Below are positions 35,401-48,489 of a stretch of 64,000 bases of DNA, in pieces. Below the pieces are notes generated by a model that saw only the letters and a list, made by a program, of their open reading frames with translations, was not told the origin of the DNA and did no database searches. Within the stretch, counting starts at the first letter, position 1. Every line of letters starts with the position of its first letter. The position numbers were made by a program, and so were the translations under genes. Origin of the DNA: Pterois miles (Eukaryota > Chordata > Actinopteri > Perciformes > Scorpaenidae); assembly GCA_947000775.1 (NCBI GenBank), contig CAMQGK010000441.1:62001-126000 (forward strand), given 5' to 3'.

Positions 35401-38400
35401 GACAACACTGATCAATGCAGATTTATTTTGACATGAATTAGTCTTCATAGTTGATTATTATAGCTGAATCTCTGGGAGACATTGACAGCAGACCAAGAGA
35501 AGGATCCACATTCCTGACTTGTTTCTGATTTCAGGACAGGACTGTTCCCGGAGAGTGGATGTGAACCGAACCACACCAAGCCAGCAGCATCACACAACCA
35601 GTCTGATGTGAGGAAGCTCCAGCACCACAGCAGTCCACTCAACACACTGAACCGCCTTCAGCTCCACACTTTACACACTGGACTGATCTCATGTTTATAT
35701 TAGTCAAAATAACAAAAACTCAGCCATGTAACATGATCCGTTGTTCAGTCTCATACTGATGTTGGTTAACATTAATTTTCTTCAGTAGTAAATCAGTTGA
35801 AGGTTATATAAAACACCATTATTTATTTGTATTTTTACAGAGACTCAGACTGAGTGTTGCTGTAGTTCAGCGGCTCCTTTACAACAATGAAGATATGCTG
35901 ATTCCCGACCAGGTCAGATGGATGACGGACCACAAGACGGACAGAACGGACGGAAACGCCTGTGTTTTCGTGGACTAGGTAAGTAAGCTGCACATTAAAG
36001 GAACATTTTGTTATTTTGGGAAATATGCATATTGATTTTCTAGCCAACAGTTAAACAAGAAGATTGTCACCACTGTAAATATGTAGCTGCAGCCAGCTTC
36101 AGTAGTGTCAAAGATGAAGCCTACACATGTTTTCCAGACTCATATAACCTGTGACACCACTGATCAATGCAGATTTAATTCCACAGGAATTAGTCTTCGT
36201 AGTTGATTTTTTTTTAATTGAAGTCTGGGAGACACTTACAGCAGACCAAGAGAAGGATCCAGATTCCTGACTTGTTTCTGATCTCACAGGACAGGACTCT
36301 TCCCGGAGAGTGGACGTGAACCGAACCACACCAAGCCAGCAGCAAGACACAACCAGTCTGATGTGAGGAAGCTCCAGCACCACAGCAGTCCACTCAACAC
36401 ACTGAACCGCCTTCAGCTCCACACTTTACACACTGTACTGATCTCATGTTTATATCAGTCAACAAAACAAAAACTCAGCCATGTAACTTGATCCTGTGTT
36501 CAGTCTCATATTTATGTTGGTTAACATGAATCTTCTTCAGTCATAAATCAGTTGAAGGTTATATAAAACACCATTGTTCATTTGCATTTATACAGAGACT
36601 CAGACTGAGTGTTGCTGTAGTTCAGCGGTTCCTTTACACCTTTACAACAATGAAGAAATGCTGATTCCCGACCAGGTCAGATGGGTGACGGACCACAAGA
36701 CGGACAGAACGGACGGAAACGCCTGTGTTTTTGTGGACTAGCTAAGTAAGCTGCACTCTAAAGGAACATTTTGTCATTTTGGGAAATATGCATATTGATT
36801 TTTTAGCCAACAGTTAAACAAGATTTTTACCACTGCAAATATGTAGCTGCAGCCAGCTTCAGTAGTGTCAAAGATGAAGCCTACACATGTTTTCCAGACT
36901 CATATAACCTGTGACACCACTGATCAATGCAGATTTATTTTGACATGAATTAGTCTTCATAGTTGATTATTATAGCTGAATCTCTGGGAGACATTGACAG
37001 CAGACCAAGAGAAGGATCCAAATTCCTGACTTGTTTCTGATCTCACAGGACAGGACTCTTCCCGGAGAGTGGACGTGAACCGAACCACACCAAGCCAGCA
37101 GCATCACACAACCAGTCTGATGTGAGGAAGCTCCAGCACCACAGCAGTCCACTCAACACACTGAACCACCTTCAGCTCCACACTTTACACACTGGACTGA
37201 TCTCATGTTTATATTAGTCAAAATAACAAAAACTCAGCCATGTAACATGATCCGTTGTTCAGTCTCATACTGATGTTGGTTAACATTAATCTTCTTCAGT
37301 AGTAAATCAGTTGAAGATTATATAAAACACCATTATTTATTTGTATTTTTACAGAGACTCAGACTGAGTGTTGCTGTAGTTCAGCGGCTCCTTTACACCT
37401 TTACAACAATGAAGAAATGCTGATTCCCGACCAGGACAGATGGATGACGGACCACAAGACGGACAGAACGGAAGGAAATGCCTGTGATTTTGTGGACTAG
37501 CTAAGTAAGCTGCACTCTAAAGGAACATTTTGTCATTTTGGGAAATATGCATATTGATTTTTTAGCCAACAGTTAAACAAGAAGATTTTTAGCACTGTAA
37601 ATATGTAGCTGCAGCCAGCTTCAGTAGTGTCAAAGATGAAGCCTACACATGTTTTCCAGACTCATATAACCTGTGACACCACTGATCAATGCAGATTTAA
37701 TTCCACAGGAATTAGTCTTCGTAGTTGATTTTTTTTAATTGAAGTCTGGGAGAAACTGACAGCAGACCAAGAGAAGGATCCAGATTCCTGACTTGTTTCT
37801 GATCTCACAGGACAGGACTGTTCCCGGAGAGTGGACGTGAACCGAACCACACCAAGCCAGCAGCAAGACACAACCAGTCTGATGTGAGGAAGCTCCAGCA
37901 CCACAGCAGTCCACTCAACACACTGAACCGCCTTCAGCTCCACACTTTACACACTGAACTGATCTCATGTTTATATCAGTCAACAAATCAAAAACTCAGC
38001 CATGTAATATGATCCTGTGTTAAGTCTCATATTTATGTTGGTTAACATGAATCTTCTTCAGTCATAAATCAGTTGAAGGTTATATAAAACACCATTGTTC
38101 ATTTGCATTTTTACAGAGACTCAGACTGAGTGTTGCTGTAGTTCAGAGGCTCCTTTACAGCTTTACAACAATGATGAAATGCTGATTCCCGACCAGGTCA
38201 GATGGATGACGGACCACAAGACGGACAGAACGGACGGAAACGCCTGTGTTTTCGTGGACTAGGTAAGTAAGCTGCACTCTAAAGGAACATTTTGTCATTT
38301 TGGGAAATATGCATATTGATTTTCTAGCCAACAGTTGGATAAGAAGATTGTCACCACTGTAAATATGTAGCTGCAGCCAGTTTCAGTAGTGTCAAAGATG

Positions 38401-41400
38401 AAGCCTACACATGTTTTCCAGACTCGTATAACCTGTGACAACACTGATCAATGCAGATTTATTTTGACATGAATTAGTCTTCATAGTTGATTATTATAGC
38501 TGAAGTCTGGGAGACACTGACAGCAGACCAAGAGAAGGATCCACATTCCGGACTATTTTCTGATCTCACAGGACAGGACTCTTCCCAGAGAGTGGACGTG
38601 AACCGAACCACACCAAGCCAGCAGCATCACACAACCAGTCTGATGTGAGGAAGCTCCAGCACCACAGCAGTCCACTCAACACACTGAACCGCCTTCAGCT
38701 CCACACTTTACACACTGGACTGATCTCATGTTTATATTAGTCAAAATAACAAAAACTCAGCCATGTAACATGATCCTGTGTTCAGTCTCATACTGATGTT
38801 GGTTAACATGAATCTTCTTCAGTAGTAAATCAGTTGAAGGTTATATAAAACACTATTATTTATTTGTATTTTTGCAGAGACTCAGACTGAGTGTTGCTGT
38901 AGTTCACCGGCTCCTTTACAACACTGAAGAAATGCTGATTCCCGACCAGTTCAGATGGATGACGGACCACAAGACGGACAGAACGGACGGAAACGCCTGT
39001 GTTTTCGTGGACTAGGTAAGTAAGCTGCACATTAAAGGAACATTTTGTCATTTTGGGAAATATGCATATTGATTTTCTAGCCAACAGTTAGACAAGAAGA
39101 TTGTCACCACTGTAAATATGTAGCTGCAGCCAGCTTCAGTAGTGTCAAAGATGAAGCCTACACATGTTTTCCAGACTCGTATAACCTGTGACACCACTGA
39201 TCAATGCAGATTTAATTCCACAGGAATTAGTCTTCGTAGTTGATTTTTTTTAATTGAAGTCTGGGAGACACTTACAGCAGACCAAGAGAAGGATCCAGAT
39301 TCCTGACTTGTTTCTGATCTCACAGGACAGGACTCTTCCCAGAGAGTGGACGTGAACCGAACCACACCAAGCCAGCAGCAAGACACAACCAGTCTGATGT
39401 GAGGAAGCTCCAGCACCACAGCAGTCCACTCAACACACTGAACCGCCTTCAGCTCCACACTTTACACACTGGACTGATCTCATGTTTATATTAGTCAAAA
39501 TAACAAAAACTCAGCCATGTAACATGATCCTGTGTTCAGTCTCATACTGATGTTGGTTAACATGAATCTTCTTCAGTCATAAATCAGCTGAAGGTTATAT
39601 AAAACACCATTATTTATTTGTATTTTTGCAGAGACTCGGACTGAGTGTTGCTGTAGTTCAGAGGCTCCTTTACACCTTTACAACAATGAAGATATGCTGA
39701 TTCCCGACCAGGTCAGATGGATGACGGACCACAAGACGGACAGAACGGACGGAAACGCCTGTGTTTACGTGGCCGACATAAGTAAGCTGCACATTAAAGG
39801 AACATTTTGTCATTTTTGGAAATATGCATATTGATTTCCTTGCCAACAGTTAGATAAGAAGATTGTCACCACTGTAAATATGTAGCTGCAGCCAGCTTCA
39901 GTAGTGTCAAAGATGAAGTCTACACATGTTTTCCAGACTCATATAACCTGTGACACCACTGATCAATGCTGATTTATTTCGACATGAATTAGTCTTCGTA
40001 GTTGATTTTCATAGCTGAAATCTGGGAGACACTGAAAGCAGACCAAGAGAAGGATCCACATTCCTGACTTTTTTTCTGATCTCAGGACAGGACTCTTCCC
40101 AGATAGTGGACGACAACTGAACCACACCAAGCCAGCAGCATCACACAACCAGTCTGATGTGAGGAAGCTCCAGCACCACAGCAGTCCACTCAACACACTG
40201 AACCGCCTTCAGCTCCACACTTTACACACTGGACTGATCTCATGTTTATATTAGTCAAAATAACAAAAACTCAGCCATGTAACATGATCCTGTGTTCAGT
40301 CTCATACTGATGTTGGTTAACATGAATCTTCTTCAGTAGTAAATCAATTGAAGGTTATATAAAACACCATTATTCATTTGCATTTTTACAGAGACTCAGA
40401 CTGAGTGTTGCTGTAGTTCAGCGGCTCCTTTTACAGCAATGAAGATATGCTGATTCCCGAACAGGTCAGATGGATGACGGACCACAAGACGGACAGAACG
40501 GACGGAAACGCCTGTGCTTTCTTTGACTAGGTAAGTAAGCTGCACATTAAAGGAACATTTTGTCAATTTGGGAAATATGCATATTGATTTTCTAGCCAAC
40601 AGTTAAACAAGAAGATTGTTACCACTGTAAATATGTAGCTGCAGCCAGTTTCAGTAGTGTCAAAGATGAAGCCTACACATGTTTTCCAGACTCGTATAAC
40701 CTGTCCCTGAACCTGTGACACCACTGATCAATGCAGATTTAATTCCACAGGAATTAGTCTTCGTATTTGATTTTTTTTAATTGAAGTCTGGGAGACACTT
40801 ACAGCAGACCAAGAGAAGGATCCAGATTCCTGACTTGTTTCTGATCTCACAGGACAGGACTCTTCCCGGAGAGTGGACGTGAACCGAACCACACCAAGCC
40901 AGCAGCAAGACACAACCAGTCTGATGTGAGGAAGCTCCAGCACCACAGCAGTCCACTCAACACACTGAACCGCCTTCAGCTCCACACTTTACACACTGTA
41001 CTGATCTCATGTTTATATCAGTCAACAAAACAAAAACTCAGCCATGTAACTTGATCCTGTGTTCAGTCTCATATTTATGTTGGTTAACATGAATCTTCTT
41101 CAGTCATAAATCAGTTGAAGGTTATATAAAACACCATTGTTCATTTGTATTTTTGCAGAGACTGGGACTGAGTGTTGCTGTAGTTCAGTGGCTCCTTTAC
41201 AACAATGAAGAAATGCTGATTCCCGACCAGGTCAGATGGGTGACGGACCACAAGACGGACAGAACGGACGGAAACGCCTGTGTTTTTGTGGACTAGCTAA
41301 GTAAGCTGCACTCTAAAGGAACATTTTGTCATTTTGGGAAATATGCATATTGATTTTCTAGCCAACATTTAGACAAGAAGATTGTCACCACTGTAAATAT

Positions 41401-44400
41401 GTAGCTGCAGCCAGCTTCAGTAGTGTCAAAGATGAAGCCTACACATGTTTTCCAGACTCATATAACCTGTGACACCACTGATCAATGCAGATTTATTTCA
41501 ACATGAATTAGTCTTCATAGTTGATTATTATAGCTGAAGTCTGGGAGACACTGACAGCAGACTAAGAGAAGGATCCACATTCCTGATTTGTTTCTGATCT
41601 CACAGGACAGGACTCTTCCCGGAGAGTGGACGACAACCGACCCACACCAAGCCAGCAGCATCACACAACCAGTCTGATGTGAGGAAGCTCCAGCACCACA
41701 GCAGTCCACTCAACACACTGAACCGCCTTCAGCTCCACACTGTACACACTGGACTGATCTCATGTTTATATTAGTCAAAATAACAAAAACTCAGCCATGT
41801 AACATGATCCTGTGTTCAGTCTCATACTGATGTTGGTTAACATGAATCTTCTTCAGTCATAAATCAGTTGAAGTTTATATAAAACACCATTATTTATTTG
41901 TATTTTTGCAGAGACTCCGACTGAGTGTTGCTGTAGTTCAGAGGCTCCTTTACAGCAATGAAGAAATGCTGATTCCCGACCAGGTCAGATGGATGACGGA
42001 CCACAAGACGGACAGAACGGACGGAAACGCCTGTGTTTTTGTGGACTAGGTAAGTAAGCTGCACATTAAAGGAACATTTTGTCATTTTGGGAAATATGCA
42101 TATTGATTTCCTAGCCAAAAGTTAGATAAGAAGACTGTCACCACTGTAAATATGGAGCTGCAGCCAGCTTCAGTAGTGTCAAAGATGAAGCCTACACATG
42201 TTTTCCAGACTCATATAACCTGTGACACCACTGATCAATGCAGATTTAATTCCACAGGAATTAGTCTTCGTAGTTGATTATAGCAGCTGAAGTATGGGAG
42301 ACACTGACAGCAGACCAAGAGAAGGATCCACATTCCTGACTTGTTTCTGATCTCAGGACAGGACTCTTCCCGGAGAGTGGACGACAACCGAACCACACCA
42401 AGCCAGCAGCATCACACAACCAGTCTGATGTGAGGAAGCTCCAGCACCACAGCAGTCCACTCAACACACTGAACCACCTTCAGCTCCACACTTTACACAC
42501 TGGACTGATCTCATGTTTATATTAGTCAAAATAACAAAAACTCAGCCATGTCACATGATCCTGTGTTCAGTCTCATACTGATGTTGGTTAGCATGAATCT
42601 CCTTCAGTAGTAAATCAGTTGAAGGTTATATAAAACACCATTATTTATTTGTATTTTTACAGAGACTCAGACTGAGTGTTGCTGTAGTTCAGCGGCTCCC
42701 TTTACAACAATGAAGATATGCTGATTCCCGACCAGGTCAGATGGATGACGGACCACAAGACGGACAGAACGGACGGAAATGCCTGTGTTTTTGTGGACTA
42801 GGTAAGTAAGCTGCACTCTAAAGGAACATTTTGTCATTTTGGGAAATATGCATATTGATTTTCTAGCCAACAGTTAAACAAGAAGATTGTCACCACTGTA
42901 AATATGTAGCTGCAGCCAGTTTCAGTAGTGTCAAAGATGAAGCCTACACATGTTTTCCAGACTCATATAACCTGTGACACCACTGATCAATGCAGATTTG
43001 ATTCCACATGAATTAGTCTTCGTAGTTGATTATTATAGCTGAAGTCTGGGAGACACTGACAGCAGACCAAGAGAAGGATCCACATTCCTGACTTGTTTCT
43101 GATCTCACAGGACAGGACTCTTCCCAGAGAGTGGACGACAACCGAACCACACCAAGCCAGCAGCATCACACAACCAGTCTGATGTGAGGAAGCTCCAGCA
43201 CCACAGCAGTCCACTCAACACACTGAACCGCCTTCAGCTCCACACTTTACACACTGGACTGATCTCATGTTTATATTAGTCAAAATAACAAAAACTCAGC
43301 CATGTAACATGATCCTGTGTTCAGTCTCATACTGATGTTGGTTAACATGAATCTTCTTCAGTAGTAAATCAGTTGAAGTTTATATAAAACACCATTATTT
43401 ATTTGTATTTTTGCAGAGACTCGGACTGAGTGTTGCTGTAGTTCAGTGGCACCTTTACAACAATGAAGAAATGCTGATTCCCGACAAGGTCAGATGGGTG
43501 ACGGACCACAAGACTGACAGAACGGCAGGAAACGCCTGTGTTTACGTGGCCGACATAAGTAAGCTGCACTCTAAAGGAACATTTTGTCATTTTGGGAAAT
43601 ATGCATATTGATTTTCTAGCCAACATTCAGACAAGAAGATTGTCACCACTGTAAATATGTAGCTGCAGCCAGCTTCAGTAGTGTCAAAGATGAAGCCTAC
43701 ACATGTTTTCCAGACTCATATAACCTGTGACACCACTGATCAATGCAGATTTATTTCAACATGAATTAGTCTTCATAGTTGATTATTATAGCTGAAGTCT
43801 GGGAAACACTGACAGCAGACTAAGAGAAGGATCCACATTCCTGACTTGTTTCTGATCTCAGGACAGGACTCTTCCCGGAGAGTGGACGACAACTGAACCA
43901 CACCAAGCCAGCAGCATCACACAACCAGTCTGATGTGAGGAAGCTCCAACACCACAGCAGTCCACTCAACACACTGAACCACCTTCAGCTCCACACTGTA
44001 CACACTGGACTGATCTCATGTTTATATTAGTCAAAATAACAAAAACTCAGCCATGTAACATGATCCTGTGTTCAGTCTCATACTGATGTTGGTTAACATG
44101 AATCTTCTTCAGTCATAAATCAGCTGAAGGTTATATAAAACACCATTATTTATTTGTATTTTTGCAGAGACTCGGACTGAGTGTTGCTGTAGTTCGGCGG
44201 CTCCTTTACAACAATGAAGAAATGCTGATTCCCGACCAGGTCAGATGGATGACGGACAACGAGACGGACAGAACGGAAGGAAATGCCTGTGTTTTTGTGG
44301 ACTAGGTAAGTAAGCTGCACTCTAAAGGAACATTTTGTCATTTTGGGAAATATGCATATTGATTTTCTAGCCAACAGTTAGACAAGAAGATTGTTACCAC

Positions 44401-45117
44401 TGTAAATATGTAGCTGCAGCCAGCTTCAGTAGTGTCAAAGATGAAGCCTACACATGTTTTCCAGACTCGTATAACCTGTGACACCACTGATCAATGCAGA
44501 TTTAATTCCACATGAATTAGTCTTCGTAGTTGATTATTATAGCTGAAGTCTGGGAGACACTGACAGCAGACCAAGAGTAGGATCCACATTCCTGACTTGT
44601 TTCTGATCTCACAGGACAGGACTCTTCCCAGAGAGTGGACGACAACCGAACCACACCAAGCCAGCAGCATCACACAACCAGTCTGATGTGAGGAAGCTCC
44701 AGCACCACAGCAGTCCACTCAACACACTGAACCACCTTCAGCTCCACACTTTACACACTGGACTGATGTAATGTTCATTTCAGTCAAAAAACACAAAAAC
44801 TCAGCCATGTAACATGATCCTGTGTTCAGTCTCATACTGATGTTGGTTAACATGAATCTTCTTCAGTAGTAAATCAGTTGAAGGTTATATAAAACACCAT
44901 TATTTATTTGTATTTTTACAGAGACTCAGACTGAGTGTTGCTGTAGTTCAGTGGCTCCTTTACAACAATGAGGAAATGCTGATTCCCGACCAGGTCAGGT
45001 GGAAGACGGACCACAAGACGGACAGAACGGCAGGAAACGCCTGTGTTTACGTGGCTGACGTAAGTAAGCTGCGCTGTAAAGAAAATTTTTTTCATTTTGG
45101 GTAATATGCATATTGAT
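29478..45117 (+). repeat. 755-bp tandem repeat, array 2 (21 full exon A cores)
   Basis: Exon A starts at 29798, 30549, 31300, 32053, 32815, 33574, 34327, 35088, 35841, 36596, 37355, 38117, 38878, 39632, 40392, 41159, 41912, 42663, 43417, 44168 and 44922; the mean period is 756 bp. Each unit holds, in order: acceptor (tatttttacag or tatttttgcag); 138-nt exon A, one frame open for 45 to 46 codons; donor; a roughly 195-nt segment starting with a transposon end (aaaggaacattttgtcattt); an intron remainder; a second acceptor (tgatctcacag or tgatctcag); exon B; and an A-rich 3' part. Conserved exon A motifs are LSVAVVQRLLYNNEEMLIPD and VRWMTDHKTDRT. Most copies end exon A in TAG directly before GTAAGT. 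The left edge is a partial unit with a deletion. The right edge decays at about 45060-45117. Confidence 0.97.
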
Positions 45118-45436
45118 GCTGCACCAATTCTGTCAAGATGAGTGGTCAAAGATTCAACCAGAAGCTTGTGGATGGCTACCAAAAGTCCTTAATTGAAGTG
45201 AAAATGGCCACGGCATATGTAACCAAATGTCAGCATTGCTGTTTGTATATTTTTGACCCAGCAGATTTGGTCACATTTTCAGTTGACCCATAATAAAGTC
45301 ATAAAAGACAAAGAAGTATCTGTTCCAGTCACTCTATCAGAGAAAAATCAGTGTTGTAGAAATAACTGGAAACTCAAGAGAGCCATGACATTATGTTCTT
45401 TACAAGTGTATGTAAACTTTTATCCACGACTGTAGG
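45118..45436 (+). mobile_element. Tc1-like transposon 3' end
   Basis: Non-coding sequence ending 'aagtgtatgtaaacttttat' and 'ccacgactgta', the form of a Tc1-type terminal inverted repeat in fish. It also has 'acattttcagttgacccata' upstream, which I recall from the same common element. Only this end is present. It abuts the decayed right edge of array 2. Confidence 0.6.
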
Positions 45437-46509
45437 AGTCACCACGTTCTCTAGAACAACAATGGTAATATCTTCCCTTCAGTCTTTTTTTTTTTTTTTT
45501 ATTTCAAGCCAAGCATCTCAGTATCATGTTTGACAACAGGTTGGCAGCCGCCAAAACACAGGACACATTAGCGTTTTTGTGAAATATCTCTGTTAACGGG
45601 ACAAAGAAATTTGTCCTAATTAATCTGAGTAAAGTCACAGGACTCTGGTGCTGGTGTTTTGTCACTCCAGTCTGACCGGGGCTTTAGGAGCACATGCTGG
45701 TGCTTCCACATCACCGCCTACCTCTGAATTAGCTTTGGCTGTCTGTATATACACTGGGTTTGTGTAATCACTGGTGTTACAAGCTTGGCTTAGCCGTGAG
45801 ACCTTGTTACTTTAATTGATCAGAGACAAGAGACTGACAGAGAAAGTAGGTCCTTTTTAATCTTGATAAATACTTTTTGCAGGTTGAACACAAAGCCTGT
45901 CCCATAAAGCAGGATTATGATCTGCCTCAAGTTTCTCACCAAAAAAATCTATTTTACCAGATTGAACACATCATAATGTCACTAAGTGCAACAGTATTCT
46001 GTATGTTAGCTGTTATTTATCCAAGCAGGACTGTGCTGCCAACCGGCTGCTAACAGCTAAGGTTACTCGCTCTCCTCCTGCCGGTTTCAACACGGATTTG
46101 TTGGACCGTGTGGCATTATCTGGGAAGTTTTCTATGAGCCCCGGGATGGCGCTGGTCTCGAGCCCTGATCCCTGGTATCTGCAGTACTGTAGAAAAATGA
46201 GCAGCGCCACATTTTTGACTTGGCACCAAAGTATCAGGCCCCTAACTCTGTAATCCAGGTCTCCGTTGTATGTAAATAGAAATAACCTGTTGTTTTCATT
46301 CTCACAGCACAGTGAGATGTCCATACATTAGTAGATGTCAAGGTTTGGCTGTACAAAACATGAGTTAACAGCCCTCCTAGATGCTTCCAGAGCATAATGT
46401 CATAATTTAGGGTTATTTTATAATCTGTTCATTCATTCATTGTTTGTCACAGCTTGAACCTCTCTGTTGTTTCTTATTTATTAATTATCATGTGTCTTCT
46501 TACCACTAG
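45437..46509. other. Spacer, nothing recognised
   Basis: Contains a T-run at about 45488-45500 and a chance minus-strand ORF at 46013-46324 without motifs. It may once have been an intron of the ILF3-like locus that follows. Confidence 0.4.
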
Positions 46510-46885
46510 CGTCCTCCCATGCGCCAACGCTCCATGTGCGTCTTCATGAACGACGACCGCCACGTTATGGCCAAACACTCTGTCATCTACCCAACAACCC
46601 AACTCAGGAGGAGCTGGAAAGCGACCTCCAAGTCTGACTCTGAGCGGGCGCGGACACTGATAAGGAAAGGTGAGGATGTGTCAGCAACGTCATTCCTCAT
46701 GTTCAGTTGGTAGAGAGTGGGCCAATTAGTAAGAAATATTGTATCTGCTGTGTGTTTTTGGTAGTGAGCGCAGAGATCAGGCCACCCGCTCTCTGTGTGG
46801 CGTAATGAGGGTGGGCCTTGTTGCCAAGGGCCTGCTACTGAACGGGGACCTGGACCTGGAGCTGGTGCTCCTTTGCAAGGAAAAT
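46510..46885 (+). pseudogene. ILF3-like (NF90/DZF family) gene fragment, broken
   Basis: After an acceptor (ttaccactag) the frame reads RQRSMCVFMNDDRHVMAKHS, the highly conserved N-terminus of vertebrate ILF3/STRBP double-stranded-RNA-binding proteins. A one-base shift near 46595 and then a TGA at about 46635 break it before a donor at 46670. A second exon (46765 onward, after tttttggtag) restores the family sequence CGVMRVGLVAKGLLLNGDLD and LELVLLCKEN, and is then cut at about 46885 by piggyBac sequence. Both exons keep splice sites, so this is a duplicated gene fragment rather than a processed copy. The rest of the gene is absent. Identification is from motif recall and is strong for the second exon. 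Confidence 0.8.
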
Positions 46886-47773
46886 CCTAAAGTCATTGTG
46901 GACCCTCACGATGGCATAACGCGTTGACCCTGGGGTCACACCTCTGGCAGGCTGAAAAAAGCCAGTTGTGTCAGCGTTGGTGGGAAACCACACTTTGCCA
47001 TTTCTCCCAGTCCACCCGGATCCAGGATCCTCTGCGTCCTCCTCGCCTTCAGCTGAAGAGGATGATGAGAGCGCCACAACAAAATCAGGATCTGACTCTC
47101 CTGAGTGGATGTTGTCAGATGGAGGGGATGATGTGGAAGAGTCAGGCTCCGTAATCACTTTTAGAGCTTCCAGAGTGGAGAAATGCCTCTTCATGCTGCT
47201 TGCTGCTCTTCTCACCATCAAAAGACCATCAGGACAGCATGTGTATGAATTATAAATACACTAATACTTTGTTTACTCCATATAGACTCTCTGTAGTTCT
47301 GTGAGTTGGGGGGCATGTTTTGATTTTCTGGGACCTGTTGAAGTCAGTGATCTCTGTGACTCAGGTCATGGTCACACACACACTAATATGCTGATAAACG
47401 CCGTATAACTCCATATATAAAAGCCTGAATCTAAGCTTTCCATGTACAGATGTACTGTGTAGTGGCTAAATGATGCAACCTGGTCATCAACAGTAAAAAT
47501 CACACATTTTACTTCTGTTCACCAGGGGGCGCCATCAACATTGCAGAATGCACAATTATATAGTGTCATGGCTGTGCAATCAAAAAATGTGGTTATAATG
47601 GCAGTCAATGGGGCAAAAACAGCCACCACCATCATGTGTGAGCAAAAATTAAAGTCTGATGCTGCACAAAAACTAATAATTCATCCAAGTCAATGTTGTT
47701 ACTAATCTTTGACACATCCAAGACTGTGATAAAGGTTAAAAATAATAAACAGTTTTCAGTGCATAAGGGTTAA
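46886..47773 (-). pseudogene. piggyBac-type transposase N-terminal fragment and left end
   Basis: The minus-strand frame from 47221 has a Ser/Asp/Glu-rich leader. It then reads GRNGKVWFPTNADTTGFFQP and ARGVTPGSTRYAIVRVHNDF, matching the segment just before the catalytic domain of PGBD4-like piggyBac proteins. It stops at about 46886 against the ILF3-like exon, so the catalytic Asp triad is missing. To the right, 'cagtgcataaggg' followed by TTAA at 47770-47773 has the form of a piggyBac terminus (CCCTTATGC inverted) at a TTAA target. A second copy of that motif ends at 47847. Confidence 0.7.
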
Positions 47774-48480
47774 ACTCTGAAACTATTAAGGGGTCTAATA
47801 ATCTGGTTGTGATATGTTTCTAAGAGTTTTCAGTGCATAAGGGTTAAAAACACACAGAACTGACAGAAAAAAAGTTCATTTGTTGTTATAAACATATTTA
47901 GGATGTTTTTTTTTTACTCACTTTTGGTCTTCAGAGCTAGTTATTAAATAAATTATTACTAAAACTAATAATAAACACAGAGGAAATTTTGTATATTGTT
48001 TTACGATTACAACCGGTCCTTTGAGGGCGACCATAATGCCCATGCGGCCCGGGATGAAACTGACTTTGCCGCCCCTGCTCCAGACCAAAAAAGGCTCTAT
48101 TTGGACCAACATATAAAACCAGCGGAGCCAACTTACTGGATATTTTCAGGCTATAGGAAGCAAATGAGAACTATACATCACACAAAACATTTCATATTAC
48201 ACATGAAAAGAGCACAAGTAATTCGAAGTTTTAAGGGTTTTATTTATTTTTTTAAAGATAAAACTAAAAAACTAATTATATGTAGATATAAACTGTTTGA
48301 GCTAAAGTCTGAATTTTCTCATTCACGCAGGTCATATTCATTCTGGCATTCTGGTTTCAATTGCTGCCAGAAAGTATATGAGCCTGTGCATTTGCCCTGG
48401 GTGGGATTAGTGGGGTAATAGTGGGAATCAGGTTGTCTCAGTCTTCCTCAGCAGCACCATCCTATCACTTGAGAAAGACA
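47774..48480. other. Spacer with one unassigned ORF
   Basis: Holds the second piggyBac-like terminus (47831-47847). An open frame at 47996-48418 has no recognisable domain and no splice context. Confidence 0.4.
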
Positions 48481-48489
48481 GTTGCTTAA

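Noticed and set aside
33578..44374. Conserved antisense ORFs of 67-75 residues in nearly every unit (beginning MARKSICIFPK or MLARKSICIFPK).
   Set aside because: They run antisense across exon A and into the transposon end, their starts lie within the transposon sequence, and their conservation follows from near-identity of the units. The strand with acceptor and donor sites is the opposite one.
29478..45117. CRISPR-like or bacterial repeat array.
   Set aside because: The unit is 755 bp with no short spacers, and the surroundings are plainly vertebrate.
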